Source: Symbiodinium natans (lineage: Eukaryota; Sar; Dinophyceae; Suessiales; Symbiodiniaceae). From it: a DNA stretch of 64,000 nt. The position numbers and the translations under genes are program-made. The stretch spans positions 124,001-188,000 of the forward strand of contig CAJNDS010002266.1 of NCBI GenBank assembly GCA_905221605.1, in the 5' to 3' direction. This document shows positions 34,501 through 45,099 of the stretch, piece after piece; positions within the stretch are counted from its first letter, which is position 1; each line of letters opens with the position of its first letter. The notes under the pieces were generated by a model that saw only the letters and a list, made by a program, of their open reading frames with translations, was not told the origin of the DNA and did not search any database.

Positions 34501-35567
34501 AGGCTCGTCCAGCCATGGAAAAGCCAGCTGTGATGGTTGATCACTCAACGCCCGCATATACAGATTAGGGTTTCGGGTTTAGGGTTTGGGGCTTAGCGCT
34601 TAGCACACCGAGGACGACACGGGTTCGAGGCATCAGCCGACACGCAGCTGCCTGGCACCCTCGCCATGTGAGGGAGAAGCTGCACGAGCGCGGGGGTCGC
34701 GGCCCAAGGAGACCCCCCCCCCCCCCTATGACCTGCACTACACCCTAAACCCTAAACCCTAAGCCCGAAACTCTAACCCCCAACCCCTACACCCTAGACC
34801 CCAAACCCTAAACCCTAACCCTGCTTAGTTTTCGGGGGGACGCCGCGAAGGCCGCGGGTTCACTAGCCAGGCCCACAAGGACCCATAGGAGATGGTCTGC
34901 AACTGACTCCTGCGACGCAAGGGGTTGGGGTTTCGGGTTTAGGGTTTAGGGCTTGGGGCTTAGGGCTTAGGGTTTAGGGTTTGGGGCTTTGGGTTTAGGG
35001 TTTAGGGTCTAGGGCCAGGGTCTTAGTGTTTAGCGTTTAGAGTCCTAGGGTTTGAGCTTCATAGGCTTCATGCGAGGATTACTCAAGGGGCTTGGGGTGC
35101 CGAGAGGCTTCAGGTTCTTTTGGGCTTGGGGTTGAGGGTTTTGAGGACTTTTGGTGTTGGTGTCTTTACTTCGTGGTTTTGGGACTGCCGGGTTTCTAAG
35201 GTTTGGGGTCTTTGAGGGCTTCATCGTACTGAGGGTTCTTACCGAGGAGGTCACAAGGGATAGCAAGTTGTTGCGTGTGGTGTATCAAGTCTTCGAGACC
35301 GTCAACAATAGTTCCATAGGGTTAAAGAATAGGGATTTGGAACGGTCGGTACTCGCAACGTAAACTTGAAGTTGAAGAGCCTTGGGCCGTCCTGGTGCTT
35401 CTGCGCCGTCGGCACAATGCGCAGATCGAATGACAAGAAGCTAGATTGGGTCTAGGCTAGCGTGAAGAGCCCCTAAACCCTAAACCCTAAACCCTAAACC
35501 CTAAACTCTAAACCCTAAACCCTATAAAACCTTGACGACCTGGGCGGCTCCCAGATCCAACCTTCAT
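28546..35567 (-). CDS. Long split gene of unknown function, about 12 phase-compatible exons
   Basis: Sense-order exons: 35567-35531 (2>2), 35440-35353 (1>0), 34909-34820 (0>0), 34679-34609 (0>2), 34527-34439 (1>1), 34116-34067 (2>0), 33779-33707 (0>1), 33281-33164 (2>2), 33004-32974 (1>0), 32031-31963 (0>0), 31438-31354 (0>1), 29700-29608 (2>1) and perhaps a terminal exon 28586-28546 ending in TGA. All junctions keep frame. Sample readings: FLSFDLRIVPTAQKHQDGPR, ESVADHLLWVLVGLASEPAA, WLFHGWTSLFADYLLCSRCH, DTELPTWKAAFESWQQASVV, CPAARLKKWLKQTAGAKVTP. Most donors are GT, one is GC. Several donors run straight into TTTAGGG repeat (for example CGG|GTTTAGGG at 32974). The product, about 300 residues so far, is helical with scattered Cys; no family is recognised. 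The 5' end is missing. Confidence 0.55.
29029..29122. other. Placeholder interval: no supported exon in nearby 28.9-29.5 kb
   Basis: Unique sequence between 28.9 and 29.5 kb is open in several frames on both strands but no island with matching splice borders and phase was found. In the model above it is intron of the 28.5-35.6 kb gene. Confidence 0.3.
29743..29855. repeat. TTTAGGG tract
   Basis: About 16 near-perfect units to the right of exon 29700-29608; in the sense of that gene this is a CCCTAAA tract before the acceptor. Confidence 0.95.
30029..30122. repeat. Small TA-flanked inverted repeat
   Basis: Imperfect inverted arms around CTT(A/C)AGAACCCCAAAA, bordered by TA at 30027-30028 and 30123-30124. 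The motif GCTTAAGAACCCC recurs at 11848-11860 in a decayed half copy with a similar AT-rich neighbour. Confidence 0.4.
31453..31614. repeat. TTTAGGG tract
   Basis: About 22 units, the longest G-strand block of the window. It sits between exons 32031-31963 and 31438-31354 of the minus-strand gene. Confidence 0.95.
31685..31927. repeat. CCCCCTAAA nonamer array
   Basis: About 17 copies of a nine-base unit CCCCCTAAA (with CCCCCTGAA and CCCCCCAAA) framed by ordinary CCCTAAA. It lies in the same intron as, and opposite in orientation to, the 31453-31614 tract. Confidence 0.85.
32212..32315. repeat. Foldback MITE, copy 1
   Basis: Near-palindromic 104-bp unit starting CTTGGGATGTTCCCCC, with arms CTAACAGTCCTTAATAGGGA and the reverse complement, ending ACATCCCAAG. 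One of five related copies in the window. Confidence 0.75.
32352..32429 (+). CDS. Plus-strand exon homologous to an exon at 63.4 kb
   Basis: After an AG at 32350-32351, a 78-nt open segment ends at CAGG|GTCTGG followed by TTTAGGG repeats. Its 3' half reads TDVKAATVVTRVHQ. A 45-nt stretch is identical at 42 positions to the minus-strand exon 63469-63372, which reads TDVKAARVLTRVHQ. It lies, in opposite orientation, inside an intron of the 28.5-35.6 kb gene. It may be an exon of a nested gene or a duplicated fragment. Confidence 0.35.
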
Positions 35568-36497
35568 CTAGGCTACACAGTGACCTCGAAGGATTTAGGG
35601 CGTAGGGTTTAGGGTTCACAGGGTTCAGGGTTCAGGGTTCAGGGTTTAGGGTTTAGGGTTTAGGGTTTAGGGTTTAGGGTTTAGGGTTTCGGGTTAGGGT
35701 TCAGGGTTTGGGAGTTAGAGGACTTTGGGCTTCGAGGGTCCTCGACCTTCAGGTCAACAGGGCGTTAGCTCATTGAAGCCTTGGCTTGGTTGTCTTGGTT
35801 CATGCGAGACAGGGTTTAGGGTCTAGGATTTTAGGGCTTAAGGGACCCTAAACCCTAAACCCTAAACCCTAAACCCTAAACCCTTAACCCTAAACCCTAA
35901 ATCCTAAACCCTAAAGCCTAGCTGGGCGAAGAGTCTGGTGAGTGTTCTTGGGATGTCCTGTTGGGGATAGTTGCACAAAACCCTGCTTGATGTGGGGCTT
36001 GCTGGCTCTTGGTTGGGGGCACTGTGGGTCAGGGTTCGGGGTTTACAGATTTGGGAGTTTGGGAGGTAGGCTCCCTACATAATCATCAGGGGCTCTATAG
36101 TAGGGGCAGTATCAGTATCCAACTCCCCCCCATCAAGAACTAATTAACCTAAAACCCCAAATCCGAAGTCACGTGGGAAGGGTTAGGACCCTGTAGCCCT
36201 GGACGGAACAGATCTTCTCCATATATCAAGGCAAGATGACTGCGCAGTTTAGGGGCTTTGATAGAAGGGCCTGCCATGAGAACTCAGAAACCCTAACAAA
36301 AAACAGCCAAGCGTAAGATTTTGACATAGTGATATGGTATGTAAAAACGCAGGCCCCGTAGCAGGCCCTTCTGAGGGGAACTAGAGAAATGGGCACTTCC
36401 CAAGAGAAAGGGTACCCCGTTTATACCCCCAAAGGGAATAAAATCCCCAAAACGGGAATTTCCCCAAAAGGGTCCCCCCTGTGATCGGAAACCTCCA

Positions 36498-36620
36498 CTT
36501 AGTTGTCCAGTACCTAGGGGGCACTAAGTTGTCCAGTATCTAGGGGAACTAAAGCTTAACCTTTGGGATTCTAAGGGGATTATGTTACCCCAAAATGGTT
36601 GAAGGTTACCTACTCGACTG
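36498..36620. repeat. Dispersed repeat, copy 2
   Basis: Second copy of the 21415-21509 repeat, with a local duplication of CTAAGTTGTCCAGTA at its left side. Both copies have the same orientation. Confidence 0.5.
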
Positions 36621-38469
36621 CAAGCCCAGCGTCATGGCATAGGCCGCGACCAGGACTGCGACCAGCATCGGAGTGGTGGAGACTGCGCCAGAGACGCCTC
36701 AGCGGCAACGCGAAAGGCGGAAGGCCCTTCGAGCCTTGAATGGCCCGAAAATCTCAGACCCTACATTCGAAGCTTGACATCTTAAACCCTAGCCCTAAAC
36801 CCTAAATCCTAAACCCTAAACCCTAGACCCTAAGCCCTAATCCCTCATCCCTATAAACCCAAGACCACTCCCAGGCGCTGTCGGTAGAAAAGAAGCCATT
36901 CCTGAGCACATGGAGCTTTGTAGTTCCCAGGTTATAGGGTTTAGGGTTTAGGGCTTAGGGCCTAGGGCTCAGGGCTTAGGGTTTAGGGCTTGGGGTTAAA
37001 GAGCTTTGGAATTTGGAAACCGACTGTGGAGGTTTCCTCAGCTAGTAGGGAGGGTTTTTGTTTGATCATTTTTGTTTTGCTTTTTGCTTTCTGCTTTGGA
37101 AGGTGGGGGCTCCACCTATAATCCTATAATGAGGATGATGCTGCTATTCTCGGGATGTATTCGGGGACTCCTATTTTGGGAATACCCATAAATTTGCTTG
37201 AGTTCATCAATTGCACACGGCAGCCTACAGTAAGATCGCCCACGCCATCGAATCTGACCAATCCTCAATCCTAAACCCCAAAACCTTAACAGCAACCGCC
37301 AGGTTCTGCCAAGTTATATCTGCTTTGAAAGTGAAACTGCAAGCTTTGGGGAGAGAGTTCGTGGCATTTTTCTTACCCTGAAGAACCGAAATGCAGTCCC
37401 TCCATCCGCATTCAAGGCGTTTAGGGTGTCCAATCAAACCCTCTTTCGGGTGTAAGCTGTTAGTAGAGGTTCCACCCCCGTCCCCCCCCATCCCGAACCA
37501 CAAACCTCAGAACCAGCCTGAAATCCTGAACCCCTAAACCCTAAACTCCGTGCTTCCTGGCCCAAGGCTCCATGCGTCACTGATGGTGTTCGACGCCCCT
37601 TCCCACCTGATGAGTTCGAGCGTTGCGACAGCTCTTCGGGCTAGGGTTTAGGGTTTAGAGTTTAGGGTTTAGGGTTAATAAGTTTAGGGTTTAGGGTTTA
37701 GGGTTTTCCAGGTTGCCAGGGTGTAAAGTATAGGCCCAAGATGGGCTCATCAAGTTTGGGCACGCGTACATCCATGATATACCTATGTATACTGGCTCGT
37801 TTTCCTCCCCAAAAGGTTTACAAAAGGTTGAGGATTTAGGGTTCTAGTCTTCGAGAAATGAGAGGACAATGCGGTTAATCCCATCCCCCTAATATTAAAC
37901 GGGGGGGCCAACCCCCCCCCCCCCCCCCCCCCCCTTCTAAACATTCGAAAACTGTTTTTATAATTAGGGGGTATTCTTATCGAAATGTCATAAGGGCTCT
38001 AACCCCTAAACCCTTAACCTAGACCCCCAACCCTAAACCCTCTGAGGGTTTTATTGGTGTTGAGGGGTTTATTGGAGGCCTGAACCACCCCCCTAAGTCG
38101 GAATTGGGTTTAAAAGGCGGGGTCGGTTTCGGCAGGATTTTCCGGAAAGTGTTTTTTATCATTAGGGGTGCATTTAATAAAAGGGGGAAGGGATTAAACA
38201 GGAACCCCTGTCAAACGGAAGCAGGGTTTAGAGCTTAATGATGTGGGTTCAAGAAGTAGTGAGTTCTTGTTGCCGCGATAGTCCAACACAGACCTTTGCC
38301 TGGGCAGCGCCCTAAACTCTGAGCCCCAAAAACCTCTCTTCCTATACACATATATAAATCTACATATAAATGAATATATACATATATACAAAAAAATAAG
38401 ACTATGAGCCCTCATGGCTTCGTGGGCATGGCGCAAACATTCCGTTGCTCAAACTTCCCCGCACCCCGC

Positions 38470-38470
<1 letters not shown>

Positions 38471-38526
<56 letters not shown>
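38471..38526. repeat. Poly-C run of 56
   Basis: Uninterrupted C homopolymer, the longest of many poly-G/C runs (others at 546-568, 3381-3402, 37914-37934, 56937-56957, 61330-61346). Reads as poly-Pro or poly-Gly in the surrounding false ORFs. Confidence 0.9.
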
Positions 38527-38527
<1 letters not shown>

Positions 38528-39097
38528 CCCCGCCACGTTACCACTCCTCCCTCTTTCCCTGCCTTGTTGCCTTAAACCCGAAACCCTAAACCCCAAGAAG
38601 AATATTCCAATTGTGGCGGGGTGGCTTCACAAGCGATGGCAGAAAAAAAACTAAGGATAGGGCAAAGGAAGGCTGGCATGAGATGTGATGTACAGTGTAT
38701 TCTAACTTGGGGGGGGGGGGGGGGAACCCAATGGGCGAGCGGGTATTTCTCCGTAGCATGACGAGCTGCTTGGCTAGTGAGTGCTCGGACTTGAGGTGCT
38801 GAACGTTAAGCCTTATAAGCCCTAGAGCACCAGGTTCGTGCGCAGACTGGTTCAGACTGGGAGCCTGCTCTCCCGATACTTCCCCTGAAGCACAGCCGTT
38901 TATGGGCTACTCGGGGGCAATTGTGGCTTTTTTTGCTATTCAAGGCAGGAAGCCGCGTAAGCACTTATCAGGGCTTGGGGTGGTTTACAGCCCAAAAGCC
39001 CTGATGCTATAACATCAGAATGTAATTCCTCCGGGCCCAAAAACCATAACCCTACGTTCCCGGGACCCTACACACTTAGCAACCCTACTTTCCCAGC

Positions 39098-40093
39098 CCG
39101 GGTGCCAAGGGCTGCTAGCCGGTGGTGCAGCTTGGGTCGACTGCGGCATCTCCTGAGAGCTTGTTGGCAGATTTCCCTAAACCCTAAACCCTATAAACCC
39201 CAAACTGCCTTAAACCCTATAAACCCCAAACCCCAAACCCTGAACCCTAAACCCTGAGCCCTATAAACCCCTAACTGCCCTAAACCCGATAAACCCCAAA
39301 CCCCAGACCCCAAACCCCAAACCCTAAACCCAGAACAAGGGTGTCCATAAACAAAACGATCCCTACTAGAGTCGAGGTGCTCAAAGGTTACCTAAGACCT
39401 GTGCAGTCCTCCTCTCACTACTCAAGCCCCGACACCCCTGAGCAACCGAAGCCTTGTGTGGGCTGCCGGAGGGTTCCAACCCTAAACCCCAAACCCCAAT
39501 TAGGGTTTAGGGTTTAGGGTTTAGGGTTTAGGGTTTAGGGTTTAGGGTTTAGGGTACCCCAAATCCTAAAGCCTAAACGCCGAGGACAAGCTTACCTCGA
39601 ACCCAATCGCCAAGATGCGTTGGAGGCGAGGATGCCAAGCACAGCTGCGCCTGGCGTCGAGCGTATGTCAGGTTTTGGGTGGAAAAGTTTAAAGGGTTTA
39701 GGGTTTAGGGTTTAGGGTTTAGGGTTTAGGGTTTAGGGTTTGGGGTTTGATGATGAGACGACATGTCTGCATGTCTGTGCAGTCTATGCCCATTCGCAGC
39801 AAGAATGCTTTTCGTCAGATTCCCCACATTCATGGGTCTCCCTACGCTATCGCGAGGATGCACTTCACTACTAGCTGCTCCGTGATCGCTGCTCCCAGGT
39901 GGGGTTGTTAGAGCTAAAGTGCCAGTACTTCGATCAACCCTAAACCCTAAACCCTAAACCCTAAACCCTAAACCCTAAACCCTAAACCCTAAACCCTAAA
40001 CCCTACCCTAAACCCTAAACCTCGGTCCTGTCATCTCAGGGCGGATACTTCTGCAACGCAAGCGCTTGTTGTCGCAGTAGCTTCCGCAGTTTC
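39098..40093 (-). CDS. Split gene fragment, three phase-compatible exons
   Basis: Sense-order exons: 40093-40021 (2>2, reads NCGSYCDNKRLRCRSIRPEM), 39650-39596 (1>0, reads RSCAWHPRLQRILAIGFE, donor GTAAGC) and 39152-39098 (0>1, reads EMPQSTQAAPPASSPWHP, GC donor). The frame holds across both introns. The first donor runs into GTTTAGGG and the second intron contains inverted telomere-like tracts. The Cys/Arg-rich start hints at a small metal-binding or extracellular module, but nothing is recognised. The plus strand is also partly open at 39596-39650. Confidence 0.4.
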
Positions 40094-40131
40094 CTGAGAG
40101 GCCCGGCCCCAGAGTCGACAGAGACCCTGCA

Positions 40132-40214
40132 CTCTCCCTCTCTCCCTCTCTCCCTCTCTCCCTCTCTCCCTCTGTCCCTCTCTCCCTCTCTCCCTCTCTT
40201 CCTCTCTTCCTCTT
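40132..40214. repeat. CTCTCCCT microsatellite
   Basis: About ten copies of the octamer CTCTCCCT, decaying to CTCTTCCT at the right end. Confidence 0.9.
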
Positions 40215-40217
40215 TTT

Positions 40218-40290
40218 CTAACAGTCCTTAAAAGGTATTCTAGTAGGGGGTACTGAAATCCCTACAAGGGACGTTGGTATAAGGAAAACC
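40218..40290. repeat. Foldback MITE, degenerate copy 2
   Basis: Contains CTAACAGTCCTTAAAAGG, the central TAGTAGGGGGTACT and a decayed right arm, but lacks the outer CTTGGGATG ends. It directly follows a CTCTCCCT microsatellite. Confidence 0.6.
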
Positions 40291-40393
40291 CCGAACCCCC
40301 ACACGGGAGTCTGAAAATCTGAGCTTCTCAAACACCACTTCTTTGAGGCCTGGCACTCGACGCCTGTGACCACCTCCATGCACGGGAAGGGTT

Positions 40394-40491
40394 GAGTTTA
40401 GGGTTTAGGGTTTAGGGTTTAGGGTTTAGGGTTTAGGGTTTAGGGTTTAGGGTTTAGGGTTTAGGGTTTAGGGTTTAGGGTTTAGGGTTTA
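40394..40491. repeat. TTTAGGG tract
   Basis: About 14 near-perfect units following the degenerate foldback MITE. Confidence 0.95.
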
Positions 40492-40764
40492 ACCTTGATC
40501 TTCGTGCGCTGCGGCTTTTAAAGGCTTGGCCTAGCCAGAGACAAGAAGATGCGTGAAATCCAGTTTTTTCATATCACAATCGGGGCAAATTAGACAAAAA
40601 AAGGTGGGCGGTTGTCATGGCATGGAAGAATAGCATTCTGGGGCTGCAGTAGGGGTACCCGTATAGGCTGCAGTCACATGGGTCAGTATCAAGCAATTCC
40701 GGTGTGAAAACATACCGGAAGCCCCCCCCCCCCCCGCCCCCCCTAAACAAAAACAATTGCTAAT

Positions 40765-40869
40765 GAACAAAAAAATAAATCAATAAATCAGTAAAGAAAG
40801 AAACAAATAAATGAATGAATATAAATGAATATAAATATATATATATATACATAAATAAATGAATAAATA

Positions 40870-40924
<55 letters not shown>

Positions 40925-40942
40925 ATGTATATATATATATAG
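40765..40942. repeat. (ATAA)n microsatellite with (AT)n ends
   Basis: AAATAAAT units with ATGA variants, framed by short TATATA runs, in otherwise GC-rich sequence. Confidence 0.9.
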
Positions 40943-42313
40943 AGGTCACGGGCCCGCTGCAGATGCCTTGCCCTCAGGGCAGTCGCTGCCTCCGATCCAA
41001 CGAGCTTGGGAAACTGTAAAGTTTAGGGTCGCTGAAGAGGGTGTCGGCTATAATTTAGGTCGCTTTTTCAAGGCGTGGGTTTCGAGTTTGGAGTTTGGGT
41101 CCAGGGCTTAGGCCCTGAAGAACTCCAATTGTTGGTTTTTGACCTAGTGGAAGACATGTCAAGAGAGCACGTAATTCAGAACATGCGCGTCCTGTTATCG
41201 CGTGTCTAATCGGAAGCCCTTGCAGCTTCAAGTTGCGTCTCCTGAAACTTCCGCCCCCCCCCCCAACCCCAAACCTTGTAAATCCTGAGCCCCCAGAAGC
41301 AGTGAACCCGGCCCCTGACGTCTTCAAGCCCCACAGCGCTGCTAAACCCCTGATAACCCTAAACCCCGAAAGCCCTCAAATCCCTTACAACCTACCCTAA
41401 ACCTTGTTTCCCGAAAGCGAGCTCATGGCCCCTTAGTTTAGGCTCTGAAGCTTCCCACAGTCGGGCTTCAGGCTGGCAAGCTTTGGGATGCGGGGGCTTG
41501 GGGGGGGTTAAGTAGCATAGGTCCCCCTCAACCCCTCCACCAAACCTTCGACTCGGATCAACTCCCAAGGGACGCTGCTCTTCCTCGCTGAACCAGTCGG
41601 TGACGACCTCTGAGGGTCTCTGGGTTCTAAGGGTTTGTAGGGCTTAGGGTTGAGCAGGGACGGTCAGGTCTTTAATGCTGAGCGTACAAAGCCTGAACTA
41701 GATCTGGGCGTATGAACATTCGGGCCCCGTTCCTTAGGGTATCAACACGGGGCCCTCGTTTAAAGGGAGTGTTTTAAGCTTGTGTTCGCACTTGCTCGAC
41801 TTGCTTTCTTCTGATAGGCTCGGCGAACTTGATCCACGAATGTGGCCCAAATACAGAACAACCCCCATACCAGGTGAACTGTTGGGAGTTAGAGATCGTC
41901 TTTCACGCATCTTCATGGATGAAGCAGACAGTAAGACATTAATTCCACTGTAGTATTGGGAAGTATTGGCAAGTATGAGCCCTATAACCCCAAACCCTAG
42001 ATGCTCGGTTCGTTTCTTTCGCTTTCACCCTCCTTGCTGCTCATCCTTTCTTTGTGCCAACTTCCTCTTTGCCGAACGTATACCGCCCCCCGCCCCCTCC
42101 TCCCCTACACAAACAGTGACATTTCGTAATATGATGCAACCTGACTCTGTGCGTATGTAGCAACAACAAAACCCTCAATCCCTAAATTCAGAACCTGAGC
42201 CTAAACTGAACTCCCCCTAAACCCTAAACCCTAAACCCTGAACCCTAAACCCTGAACCCTGAACCCTGAACCCTAAACCCTAAACCCCAAACCCCAAACC
42301 CCAAACCCCAAAC

Positions 42314-42807
42314 CCTGAGTCCAGCTGCGGGCTCTTCTGCCATGTCCACCACCCACTGCAGGGGCTTGGCGCAGTGGAAGCCTCGGAGGAGCTTCCCGAA
42401 AACCCTGGCACCCTTTTCCGGGTTTAGGGTTTAGGGTTTTAGGGTTTAGGGTTTAGGAGGGTTTAGGAGGGTTTAGGGTCACGACCCCCCCAAGGTACCA
42501 CAGGAAAGGGTATCAGAATGGTGAGATATGCCAGTCTTGCCCTACAGCCGCCCGGAAGACCCTAAACCTCCCTGAGCCTCTAGGCCTCAAGCACTATAGT
42601 AACCTGTGATCTGAGCTATGGCTTTGTGCAGACTTGAACAACCCTAAACCCTAAACCCTAAACCCTAAAATTTGAGTTAGACCTATAGTTTCCATGCTGC
42701 GGAACTGCACCGAAAATAGCGTGTCCGCCGGGCTGCGGAGGTTGTCGCAGTGCGTACCGTCACACTCCGCGTAGCCTCGACTCTTGTGGTGGCGGGTGTC
42801 CATAGGG
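42314..42807 (-). CDS. Two joined exons, unknown protein
   Basis: Exon 42807-42683 is 125 nt, one of the longest here, with high G/C in third positions. It reads MDTRHHKSRGYAECDGTHCD and continues NLRSPADTLFSVQFRSMETI (phase 1>1, donor GTCTAA). Exon 42404-42314 follows in phase 2 (reads EASTAPSPCSGWWTWQKSPQ). A second frame in that exon is also open (LLRGFHCAKPLQWVVDMAEE) if the acceptor is at 42392. Intron flanks are CCCTAAA before and TTTGGGG/TTTAGGG after each exon. No family recognised. Confidence 0.42.
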
Positions 42808-43202
42808 CTTCAACTTCTGCGGCTCCGGGCTTAAGGCCTTGTTTAGGGTTTAGGGTTTAGGGTTTAGGGTTTAGGGTTTAGGGTTTAGGGTTTAGGGTTT
42901 AGAGGCCTTAGGGATTCATAGAACCTGGAAAGCTTTAAAGGCTTCAGGGCTTAGGGCATTTCATGGTTTAGGATTCACAACGTGCAAGCTTGGAGCCAAG
43001 AGGATAGAGTTGCTAGCGACCGCATGTCCTAATCCCCAAACCCTAAACCCTAAACCCTAAACCCTAAACCCTAAATGGGCATGTGGGATTCTTGTGCTTG
43101 ACATGACAGACCTTGCCCTGCCACAAGCTTACGGACTGGGAGCGCGGCTTCGTTCTAGAAGAACAGCCGGAACGCACACGAACAAACAATTCAAAGCCGA
43201 CA

Positions 43203-43548
43203 ATCCCCTAAACCCTGATTCCTAAACCCTAGACCCTGAACCCTGATTCCTAAACCCTACTTAAACCCTAAAGCCCGATGCCCAAAAAACCCAAAACACT
43301 AAAACCCTAAAGCCCTAAAACCCTAAAACCTCAAAAACCCTAAAACCCCAAAACCCCCAAAACCCTGAAACCCTAAAGCCCTAAAACCCTAAAACCCCAA
43401 AAACCCTAAAACCCTAAACCTCAAAACCCCAAAAACCCCAAAACCCTAAAGCCCTAAAACCCCAAACCCCCTAAAACCCCAAACCCCCAAAACCCCAAAA
43501 ACCCCAAAACCCTAAAGCCCTTAAGCCCTAAACCCTAAAGCCCTAAAC
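43203..43548. repeat. Degenerate CCCTAAAA/CCCCAAAA octamer field
   Basis: More than 300 bp of mixed eight-base units (CCCTAAAA, CCCCAAAA, CCCTAAAG), an octamer counterpart of the heptamer repeats. Confidence 0.8.
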
Positions 43549-43692
43549 ATGAGGCAGGTGTGTAACCACAATAAGAAAACGAAGTGGGCACCACGACAAA
43601 GAATCCAGGAACCACAATAAGCCCTAAACACAGACCAGAGGCTCACTGCCATACCATCTGGGCACTCTGCCACCTTCACGGCAGGAGCGTGC

Positions 43693-43840
43693 GGTAGCTA
43701 GGGGTAGCTAGGGGTAGCTAGGGGTAGCTAGGGGTAGCTAGGGTAGCTAGGGTAGTTAGGGTAGCTAGGGTTAGTTAGGAGTAGGAGTGTAGGGTAGTTA
43801 GGGGTAGCTAGGGGTAGTTAGGGGTAGTTGGGGATAGTTT
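43693..43840. repeat. GGGGTAGCTA tandem repeat
   Basis: Ten-base unit GGGGTAGCTA, about six copies, then nine-base GGGTAGCTA and GGGTAGTTA variants. Confidence 0.9.
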
Positions 43841-44673
43841 CGGTGGAACATAGAGGCCCTGCAGCAGCCAGATACCTCAGAGCGACTTGTCGATGGACCC
43901 TGAGAAAGCTGCACCGGGGCTTCGGGTTTCGGTGCTTGTAGTTTAGTGAGCTTCAACCCCGAAACCCTACAAACCCTGAACCCTAAACCCTAAAAACTCC
44001 TAAACCCTTAGCGCTTACAAGGCTAAGGGTTCCTTCACAGCCTGAACCTTAGCCTGAGCCTTCGCCCCGCGAAAACCTGAGCACTCAATCAACTTATCCT
44101 GACTTCGAAGCCCCTGGAGCTCCGAACCACGATGCCAGAAACATGTTCAAGAAGACCTATTCAGGGCATAGGGTTTGGGGATATAACGCTGGACACATAG
44201 CCCTATACCCTGCAAACTGTCGCGTGGCAACGGCAAGTGGCACCTGGTCCTCCGCTTGAGTACCGCTGTTCCAGAACCATCGCTTTCCGGTGTTGTCCTT
44301 AGTTGGGTCTCGTGCTGAAGGGCCAAAACCCTTTAAGCCCGAAAACCCTACGTCTGGCTTCAGAACCTTCCGGGGTTGAGGATTGGCGCCGCTTGGTGCA
44401 TTTCTAGAGGGGCCCTGCCGTGAAGCCAGTCTCTATGGCTTCCCATGGCTTGTTTGGGTAAAGTCTCAGAATCACACCACACCCTGCACCACTCGAGTTT
44501 CGTCCAAGCCCCCAAAAACCCTTACCCACCCGAACACCCTTTTGCAGGTTCTGAGCCAACATCTAGGGGATAGCATTAGGGGGACACGTGGCAGACCCTT
44601 TCAATAAGGTCCCAAGAGAACCAGAAGAGGGTTAAAAAGGGCTCCCTTTTAAGGGTCCCCCGAATCCTACCTA

Positions 44674-44818
44674 CGTGGAGGTTCATGGTAACTGTACTTT
44701 AACCCCACCTATAAGCCCCTTAAGCGCCCTAATATGGCTATAAGTGCAGTTTTAAGTACAGTTAGAAGTGGTTAAACCCTAAACCCTAAACCCTAAACAA
44801 GTAACATGAACCTCCAAG
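44674..44818. mobile_element. 145-bp TA-flanked MITE containing a CCCTAAA tract
   Basis: Imperfect terminal inverted repeats C(G/T)TGGAGGTTCATG lie directly inside TA dinucleotides at 44672-44673 and 44819-44820. Three CCCTAAA units sit within the element near its right end. It lies 12 bp from the donor site of exon 44926-44831, inside the intron. Confidence 0.6.
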
Positions 44819-44830
44819 TAGGAACATCAC

Positions 44831-44926
44831 TGGCTGCGCAGCGTCGGAGATCCACCCCGACTTCTCGGCACTTGCCGAGTCGGTTTGGGCACTCATCTGG
44901 ATCAAATTCACCTCACACATCGCAGG
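44831..44926 (-). CDS. Single exon, unknown protein
   Basis: Exon of 96 nt, phase 0 at both ends, with acceptor GAAGCCAG and donor GTGATG. It reads PAMCEVNLIQMSAQTDSASA and continues EKSGWISDAAQP. The acceptor is preceded, in sense, by CCCTAAACCCTAC; the donor side runs into a small MITE. No domain recognised. The plus strand is open too but has no matching splice sites. Confidence 0.42.
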
Positions 44927-45099
44927 CTGGCTTCTGGGGTGTAGGGTTTAGGGTTTAGGGTGCGGTGTAGGGTTTAGCGCCTAGGGCCTTGCCTTGAAGA
45001 ATACACAGGGCACTTCCTGGTGTACGTGTCATAATAAGCCCTTCCATCAACAGCGTAGGAATTCTATCAGCCTCTTGGCCTCTTGTAACGACTCTTAAA

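Larger units (their letters stand above)
35568..39097. other. No supported gene
   Basis: Contains telomere-like tracts (35640-35695, 35845-35915, 36780-36840), a dispersed repeat copy, a 21-base poly-C run at 37914-37934 and AT-rich blocks. The island at 36650-36780 is open on both strands without clear splice sites. Confidence 0.3.

Noticed and set aside
38402-38654. Poly-Pro and poly-Gly ORFs
   Set aside because: Produced by the 56-base poly-C run.
43693-43840. CRISPR-like array
   Set aside because: Units are contiguous with no spacers; a simple tandem repeat in a eukaryotic context.
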